Source of the DNA: an uncultured Acetatifactor sp.
GTDB taxonomy: Bacteria; Bacillota; Clostridia; Lachnospirales; Lachnospiraceae
Assembly (NCBI GenBank): GCA_934394515.1
Contig: CAKRRU010000038.1
Coordinates: 1-19,936, forward strand
Length of the DNA stretch: 19,936 nt
Reading direction: 5' to 3'
Shown here one piece after another: positions 15,949 through 19,936 of this stretch. Position 1 is the stretch's first letter, and each line of letters opens with the position of its first letter. The position numbers were made by a program, and so were the translations under genes. The notes under the pieces were generated by a model. It did no database searches and was not told the origin of the DNA. It was given only the letters and a program-made list of their open reading frames with translations.

Positions 15949-16401
15949 CTATTGCAGGGTGTCTTCCGTCTCCTGCGTTTCTCCGGTTACTGCGTTTCCG
16001 TTATCTATGGTCTCAACCGACTCTTCCGTCGTGTCTTCTGTCTGGTCCGACATCACTTCCATCATCTCTTCCGCTGTCATTGCGGTACTCAGTTCGTAGG
16101 TTCCGGGTTTCCAGTCCTTTTTATACTCTGAGAACAAATACTGTAATGCGAACAGTTTCCCGTCTCTTACCAGCCCTTTGTCCTGCATGGTCTCACCGAT
16201 CTGCGTGGCTGACATATCCGACGTCAGTGTCACTGTGATCTTACGTCCTTCTCCGGAAGAAACTGCCGGTTCCGTGAAAATACGATAACCATAGTCATAG
16301 CACGTCGATGCTCCGGTATAAACCAGATACACCACAGCTACCGCAAATACTACTTTTAAAATGGCGCCCAATACCACACCCGCCAGATTTGCTGCTTTCA
16401 T
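15949..16401 (-). CDS. short MltG/YceG-like membrane protein without catalytic domain
   Basis: The 150-aa protein has a membrane helix at about 7-29, then a LysM-like region at about 53-103 (K-I-T-V-T-L, S-A-T-Q-I-G-E-T-M-Q-D-K-G-L-V, K-P-G-T-Y-E-L, M-T-A-E-E-M-M-E-V-M). These match the N-terminal part of MltG, the endolytic transglycosylase that ends glycan strand growth. Full MltG is about 340-380 aa; here the protein stops after the LysM-like region and ends in an acidic, Thr/Glu-rich tail of about 40 residues. The YceG domain with its catalytic Glu is absent, and no remnant is seen downstream. The position before trmR equals yrrL (mltG). The start is ATG 16401 with AAAGGA 7 nt upstream; ATG 16437 lacks such a site. 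It cannot cleave glycan by the MltG mechanism; a binding or regulatory role is inference. Confidence 0.75.
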   Translation of the reverse strand: MKAANLAGVVLGAILKVVFAVAVVYLVYTGASTCYDYGYRIFTEPAVSSGEGRKITVTLTSDMSATQIGETMQDKGLVRDGKLFALQYLFSEYKKDWKPGTYELSTAMTAEEMMEVMSDQTEDTTEESVETIDNGNAVTGETQETEDTLQ

Positions 16402-16408
16402 GTTTTTA

Positions 16409-16414
16409 TCCTTT
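16409..16414 (-). promoter_or_regulatory. ribosome binding site deciding the start of the MltG-like gene
   Basis: AAAGGA on minus (within GGAAAGGA) lies 7 nt before ATG 16401. A 12-codon longer frame from ATG 16437 has no purine-rich site before it, and its extra residues are not hydrophobic or otherwise recognisable. Confidence 0.65.
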
Positions 16415-16464
16415 CCTGCAAGTCCGCCCTGTTTCATTTGCCGGATCGTGACCGTTCAAACGAT

Positions 16465-16800
16465 TTACTCAAACTGCATCTGATCTGTAACGTAGAGACC
16501 GATTTCCTGCATCATACGGCAAAATGCCAGTTCTGCTGCCAGGAAATCCGTCACAAGAGGATTCTCTCGAAACGCTTCATTTTCTCTCGTGAACTGGTCG
16601 ATCTTGTCGAAGTTGGTATCCCTGTTGGTCTGCAGTTCAAAATTACGTGTCCTGTAATCGTCAATCTGCTTTTTGAGTTCTGGCTGTTCCTTCACACGCT
16701 CCAGTTGTCTGCGATATTCTAAATAAGTGTCCGTGCTGCGGATTGCCTGTACCATCTGTTCTACGGCCTGATTTACGTTTTCGTCGGATGTAATCTTCAT
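16465..16800 (-). CDS. YlbF/YmcA/YheA family small helical protein
   Basis: The 111-aa, almost fully alpha-helical protein is of the Com_YlbF type (PF06133). Features are an N-terminal helix with repeated acidic and basic residues, Y-L-E-Y-R-R-Q-L near 26-33, F-R-E-N-P-L-V-T-D-F-L near 77-87 and A-E-L-A-F-C-R-M-M-Q near 89-98. In B. subtilis YlbF and YmcA, with YaaT, form a complex that assists RNase Y and affects mRNA processing, biofilm and competence; YheA is another member. At 111 aa this one is closer in size to YheA. It starts 33 nt after the RNase J stop, with a GGAAAGG site, and is probably co-transcribed with it, which suggests a role in RNA processing. Which subfamily it belongs to is not decided. 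Confidence 0.8.
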   Translation of the reverse strand: MKITSDENVNQAVEQMVQAIRSTDTYLEYRRQLERVKEQPELKKQIDDYRTRNFELQTNRDTNFDKIDQFTRENEAFRENPLVTDFLAAELAFCRMMQEIGLYVTDQMQFE

Positions 16801-16833
16801 CTGCTTACGACCTTTCCAGCAATTGCTAACGGT

Positions 16834-18510
16834 TTATACTTCCATAATGATCGGAAGGATCATGGGACGTCTCTTGGTCTTCTTCCATACATAATCGCTG
16901 AGGACATCCTTGGTGGTAGTCTTCAGCTTGCCCCAGTCTGTGATTCCTTTATCCAGACATGCCTGCAGAGCATCGTCCACAGTGCGTCTGGCTTCCTCGA
17001 TCAACTCATCGGATTCCTTCACATATACGAAACCTCTGGATACGATATCCGGACCTGCCACCAGTTCTCCGCTTGCCTTGTCCAGACTCATAACTACGAT
17101 CATAATACCATCTTCTGCCAGGTGCTGTCTATCTCTTAAAACGACATTTCCGACATCACCGACGCCGAGGCCGTCTACCAGAATTGCACCGACAGGTACT
17201 CTGCCGCTTACTTTTGCCTGTTCCTCGCTGACTTCCAGTACATCTCCGGAGGATAGGATAAAGATATTATCCTTGCTGATGCCAAGACTCTCTGCGATCT
17301 TGGCCTGTGCCTTCAGATGCTTATATTCACCGTGCACGGGAACTGCATATTTCGGATGGATCAACGTATAGATCAGCTTGATCTCTTCCTGGCAGGCATG
17401 TCCGGATACATGGGCATCCTGGAAAATAACGTCCGCACCCTTGCGGAGCAGTTCATTGATGATCTTCGTTACGGACTTCTCATTGCCCGGGATCGGGTTG
17501 GAAGAGAAGATTACGGTATCGCCCGCACCGATCGTGATCTTGCGGTGCATGTTGTTGGCCATACGTGACAGTGCCGCCATACTTTCACCCTGGCTGCCGG
17601 TGGTAATGATGACCTGCTGCTCATCGGGATAATTCTTCATCTGATCCAGATCTACCAATGTGTTTTCCGGAATATTGATACACTCCAGTTTAATGGCGGT
17701 ATCCAGAATGTTTACCATGCTGCGGCCTTCTACCGCTACTTTACGGCCGAATTTGTAGGCGGTATTGATAATCTGCTGTACACGGTCCACGTTGGATGCG
17801 AAGGTTGCCACGAAAATTCTGGTGTTTTTATGTTCTTCAAATAAGGTGTCAAAGGTCTTACCCACAGTCTTCTCGGAAGGAGTAAATCCGGGGCGCTCTG
17901 CATTAGTGGAATCACACATCAGTGCCAGTACACCCTTTTTACCGATCTCCGCAAAACGCTGCAGATCAATGGCATCTCCGTATACCGGAGTGTAGTCCAC
18001 CTTGAAGTCACCGGTGTGCACCACAATACCGGCAGGGGAATAGATTGCCAGTGCTGCGGCATCTACAATGCTGTGATTTGTTTTGATGAATTCCACACGG
18101 AAATCACCCAGATTGATGGACTGACCGAACTTCACTACTTTACGTTTGGTCTTCTTCATGAGATTATGCTCTGTCAGCTTGTTCTCAATGATGCCCATAG
18201 TCAGGCGGGTCGCATAAATAGGGACATTGATATCGCGCAGCACATAAGGCAGTGCTCCGATATGATCCTCATGCCCATGAGTAATGACAAATCCCTTTAC
18301 CTTGTCGATATTGTCTTTCAGATAAGTTACATCCGGAATTACCAGATCAATACCCAGCATATCATCCGCCGGGAATGACAGACCGCAGTCCACCACAATA
18401 ATACTGTCCTCATACTGGAAGGCAGTAATGTTCATACCGATCTGTTCCAGGCCTCCCAAAGGAATAATCTTCAGACCTGAAACATTCATATTCTCTTTTT
18501 TCTTTTTCAA
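16834..18510 (-). CDS. rnj: ribonuclease J
   Basis: The 558-aa protein is a beta-CASP metallo-beta-lactamase nuclease with 5'-3' exo- and endonuclease activity on RNA, a core mRNA decay and rRNA maturation enzyme of Bacillota. Motifs are H-G-H-E-D-H-I-G at 78-85 with metal ligands H78, H80, D82 and H83; V-H-T-G-D-F-K-V-D near 170; T-G-S-Q-G-E in the beta-CASP domain; H-V-S-G-H-A; and the C-terminal dimer domain ending W-K-K-T-K-R-R-P. Length fits the family. The start is TTG 18510, because GGAGG lies 8 nt upstream; an upstream TTG at 18525 overlaps that site, and ATG 18488 has only a weak one. A 400-nt leader precedes it. Only one RNase J gene is in the window, so J1 or J2 cannot be decided. 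Confidence 0.95.
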   Translation of the reverse strand: MKKKKENMNVSGLKIIPLGGLEQIGMNITAFQYEDSIIVVDCGLSFPADDMLGIDLVIPDVTYLKDNIDKVKGFVITHGHEDHIGALPYVLRDINVPIYATRLTMGIIENKLTEHNLMKKTKRKVVKFGQSINLGDFRVEFIKTNHSIVDAAALAIYSPAGIVVHTGDFKVDYTPVYGDAIDLQRFAEIGKKGVLALMCDSTNAERPGFTPSEKTVGKTFDTLFEEHKNTRIFVATFASNVDRVQQIINTAYKFGRKVAVEGRSMVNILDTAIKLECINIPENTLVDLDQMKNYPDEQQVIITTGSQGESMAALSRMANNMHRKITIGAGDTVIFSSNPIPGNEKSVTKIINELLRKGADVIFQDAHVSGHACQEEIKLIYTLIHPKYAVPVHGEYKHLKAQAKIAESLGISKDNIFILSSGDVLEVSEEQAKVSGRVPVGAILVDGLGVGDVGNVVLRDRQHLAEDGIMIVVMSLDKASGELVAGPDIVSRGFVYVKESDELIEEARRTVDDALQACLDKGITDWGKLKTTTKDVLSDYVWKKTKRRPMILPIIMEV

Positions 18511-18518
18511 CGAAATTA

Positions 18519-18523
18519 CCTCC
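18519..18523 (-). promoter_or_regulatory. ribosome binding site deciding a TTG start for RNase J
   Basis: GGAGG on minus lies 8 nt before TTG 18510. The longest frame starts with TTG at 18525, but then the ribosome binding site would be inside the coding region, so the first five codons of that frame are not translated in this model. Confidence 0.75.
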
Positions 18524-18525
18524 AA

Positions 18526-18927
18526 ATTCTATACGTCTATACATTTAGTTTCGTGTATGTACCTCGGCGTTAGAATGGGATATTGTGCTCTGCAAACAAA
18601 GACCTGTCATTTTATCTGCTCCTTACGGCTCTCTTCTCGAAAACTCCCGTAAAGGTCAGACGTCCCAGATCTTACGATTTCACCAAACAACGGTGTTTTC
18701 TCATGCTCTTCGCGTATTCCCTGTCACTTTTAGCATAAAACCATTCTATGTTGAAACCGGCAAAACAGACTGTATCCCTCTCTGCCAATCATACAAATCC
18801 TATATAAATATAAGACCGTCTCACTCTTAAGGCAGTCTGTATTTATCTAAATTAACCGCACAATCAGTCCGTGCCATTCGCAAAGCCGCACTGTCGCGGC
18901 TCCCTTTGTTCCTAGCTGAATTAATTG
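18526..18927 (-). promoter_or_regulatory. 400-nt non-coding leader of RNase J with hairpins and candidate promoters
   Basis: No credible gene is seen here. In minus order it holds a GC-rich hairpin (18908-18881), a second weak hairpin (18838-18813) followed by TTATATTTATAT, two candidate promoters, and a stem CCUUUACGG/CCGUAAGG within about 18655-18617 flanked by GACCU and AGGUC. The promoters are TTGTAT-16-TACAGT (18796-18769) and TTGCCG-17-TTTTAT with TG extension (18763-18735). The RNase J mRNA would have a 5' leader of roughly 220-250 nt, which is long. No T-box or known riboswitch signature was recognised. The promoters are only moderate matches. Confidence 0.45.
18881..18908 (-). terminator. 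possible weak terminator after the ireB-ruvX-DUF1292 genes
   Basis: On minus GCCGC-GACAGU-GCGGC forms a 5-bp GC-rich stem. An outer CAAA/UUUG pairing extends it past a GGGA bulge. Only three T residues follow, so it would be an inefficient terminator. It lies about 20 nt after the DUF1292 stop codon. Confidence 0.4.
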
Positions 18928-19191
18928 TTAAACCAGATCTACATCATCCAGCATATCCGCAAATACTCCGGATACCGCTTCCAGTTCTTCATCGTCAGAG
19001 ACAACATCGTAGACGCTCTCTTCCTCACCGTCCTGAGACATATCCTTCAGGATCAGGGCATCTCCGTCGCCCTCTTCCACATCGGTCACCAGAATATAAT
19101 TATGTCCGCCGATCCTGGTCTGTTCCAGTACATAAAATTCTACGGGTTCTTCGCCTTCGGGGCGAAATGTGATTTTCTCTAATTTACTCAT
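18928..19191 (-). CDS. DUF1292 family small acidic protein (YrzB-like)
   Basis: The 87-aa protein is strongly acidic. It has the DUF1292 pattern: an N-terminal strand region ending [19 protein letters not shown] (about 18-36), D-A-L-I-L-K-D near 44-50, and an acidic tail with [11 protein letters not shown]. The function of this family is not established. It is typically encoded between ruvX and mltG in Bacillota, as yrzB is in B. subtilis. Its ATG overlaps the ruvX stop codon by 4 nt (ATGA), and AAGGA is 7-8 nt upstream, so translation is coupled with ruvX. Confidence 0.85.
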   Translation of the reverse strand: MSKLEKITFRPEGEEPVEFYVLEQTRIGGHNYILVTDVEEGDGDALILKDMSQDGEEESVYDVVSDDEELEAVSGVFADMLDDVDLV

Positions 19192-19631
19192 TCTGTTTCC
19201 TTTTTCTTCTCATTGTTCCTGCGATCCAGATATCCCTGCAGGATCAGGGTAGCCGCAATCATATCCACATAGTCCTTACGGTTCTCACGTCGGATCCCCG
19301 CTTCCATCATTGCCTTGTCCGCAGCTACGGTCGTCAGTCTCTCATCCCAGAAAATGACCGGAAGACCGGTTCTGCGCTCCAGCTTCTCCTTGAACTCCTT
19401 GGTCAGTTCCACACGGACGCCTTCCGTGTCGTTCATATTCTTGGGAAGTCCCAGTACGATCTCTTCCACTTCATTTGCCACGATCAGTTCTTCGATTCTT
19501 GCCAATGTCTGTCGTAATTTATTTTCTTCTTTGCGGCGAATGATCTCTACTCCCTGCGCTGTTAAAAGCAGACTGTCACTAATCGCCACGCCCACGGTAC
19601 GTGAGCCGAAATCCAAACCCATGATACGCAT
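19188..19631 (-). CDS. ruvX: RuvX/YqgF family Holliday junction resolvase-like nuclease
   Basis: The 147-aa protein has an RNase H-like fold. Visible motifs are [12 protein letters not shown] at 5-16 with catalytic D7, [11 protein letters not shown] at about 56-66, D-E-R-L-T-T at about 95-100, and D-Y-V-D-M-I-A-A near 123-130 with a further acidic residue. Family members are implicated in pre-16S rRNA 5' end maturation (YqgF in E. coli) and have been described as Holliday junction resolvases; which role dominates here cannot be read from sequence. AGGAGG lies about 7 nt before ATG 19631. It lies 23 nt after ireB and overlaps the DUF1292 gene. Confidence 0.92.
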   Translation of the reverse strand: MRIMGLDFGSRTVGVAISDSLLLTAQGVEIIRRKEENKLRQTLARIEELIVANEVEEIVLGLPKNMNDTEGVRVELTKEFKEKLERRTGLPVIFWDERLTTVAADKAMMEAGIRRENRKDYVDMIAATLILQGYLDRRNNEKKKETE

Positions 19632-19654
19632 GTGGGTCCTCCTGATAGTTGTGA

Positions 19655-19918
19655 TTATTTCCAGTGTTTTGTCTTAATATACTCTGTGAGCAGTTCTTCC
19701 ACCAGCTCGTCCCGTTCCACCTTCATGATCAGGCTGCGGGCATTCTTATGGCTGGTAATATATGTGGGATCCCCACTCATGATATAACCCACGATCTGGT
19801 TCACCGGGTTGTATCCTTTCTCCGTCAGTGCCTCATATACGGTAGAAAGCACCAGCTTTACACCGGTCTCAGGTTCTGTCTCTACCTTGAAGTATTGTGT
19901 ATTTCCTAAGTCCTGCAT
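19655..19918 (-). CDS. ireB: IreB family regulatory phosphoprotein (UPF0297, YrzL-like)
   Basis: The 87-aa protein matches the UPF0297/IreB family over its full usual length: an N-terminal Q-Y-F-K-V near 8-12, [15 protein letters not shown] near 24-38, [15 protein letters not shown] near 41-55, and N-A-R-S-L-I-M-K-V near 59-67. In Enterococcus faecalis IreB is phosphorylated by the PASTA kinase IreK on N-terminal threonines and lowers cephalosporin resistance. T7 here is a candidate site. AGAGGA lies just before the ATG. In Bacillota it usually lies between alaS and ruvX, so alaS probably lies just past the right edge; that is inference. Confidence 0.92.
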   Translation of the reverse strand: MQDLGNTQYFKVETEPETGVKLVLSTVYEALTEKGYNPVNQIVGYIMSGDPTYITSHKNARSLIMKVERDELVEELLTEYIKTKHWK

Positions 19919-19936
19919 ACGATCCTCTTTTTCTGC

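Noticed and set aside
15949..16437. longer start for the MltG-like protein at 16437
   Set aside because: No ribosome binding site precedes it, while ATG 16401 has a good one at 7 nt.
18526..18927. a hidden small gene or decayed gene in the gap before RNase J
   Set aside because: Short minus frames here (10-16 codons) lack ribosome sites, and no similarity to a known protein was recognised in any frame.
1..19936. CRISPR array, insertion sequence, phage or restriction genes
   Set aside because: No regularly spaced repeats, transposase motifs, terminal repeats, integrase or defence domains were seen in any part of the window.

Overview
The window looks like the chromosome of a Bacillota member of class Clostridia, most likely Lachnospiraceae. 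The evidence is the ireB-ruvX-DUF1292 order, low to medium GC, purine-rich Shine-Dalgarno sites, type III glutamine synthetases and sigma-A-like promoters. The family assignment is inference; no rRNA or other marker is present. Almost all genes lie on the minus strand, so the reading order runs from high to low coordinates.

Right part (19918 to 15207, minus): a housekeeping cluster. It holds ireB (target of PASTA kinases), ruvX (YqgF-type nuclease), a DUF1292 protein, RNase J, a YlbF-family protein, a short MltG-like protein lacking the catalytic domain, and a TrmR-type O-methyltransferase. B. subtilis has a comparable order (yrzL-yrrK-yrzB-yrrL-yrrM-yrrN/yrrO), with RNase J and YlbF as additions here. 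The U32 protein that belongs at the end of this cluster (TrhP type) lies at 8132-9415. TrhP makes 5-hydroxyuridine and TrmR methylates it to 5-methoxyuridine at tRNA wobble position 34.

Middle (9417-15222): a block of membrane genes separates trmR from trhP. Two tandem paralogous GT39-like proteins lie on plus. A divergent pair on minus (a 234-aa membrane-anchored protein and a 612-aa DUF6020-like protein) runs straight into trhP. A further polytopic protein (498 aa) follows trhP. With the 561-aa protein at 149-1834, five polytopic proteins look like or may be GT-C glycosyltransferases using lipid-linked sugars outside the membrane. Their acceptor is unknown.

Left part (1893-6612): two tandem type III glutamine synthetases, each 703 aa. 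The gap between them holds a clear sigma-A promoter, a short hairpin whose loop fits the ANTAR signature, a second weak hairpin and an intrinsic terminator. This looks like an antitermination leader for the downstream copy, and it also serves as terminator of the upstream copy. At the left edge is the 5' part of a tRNA-Gln(CUG) with its own promoter.

No CRISPR array, insertion sequence, phage gene or integrase was seen. The most notable points are the glutamine synthetase leader, the membrane-protein block that splits the tRNA-modification pair, the MltG-like protein without a catalytic domain, and a possible leaderless gene at 1834.
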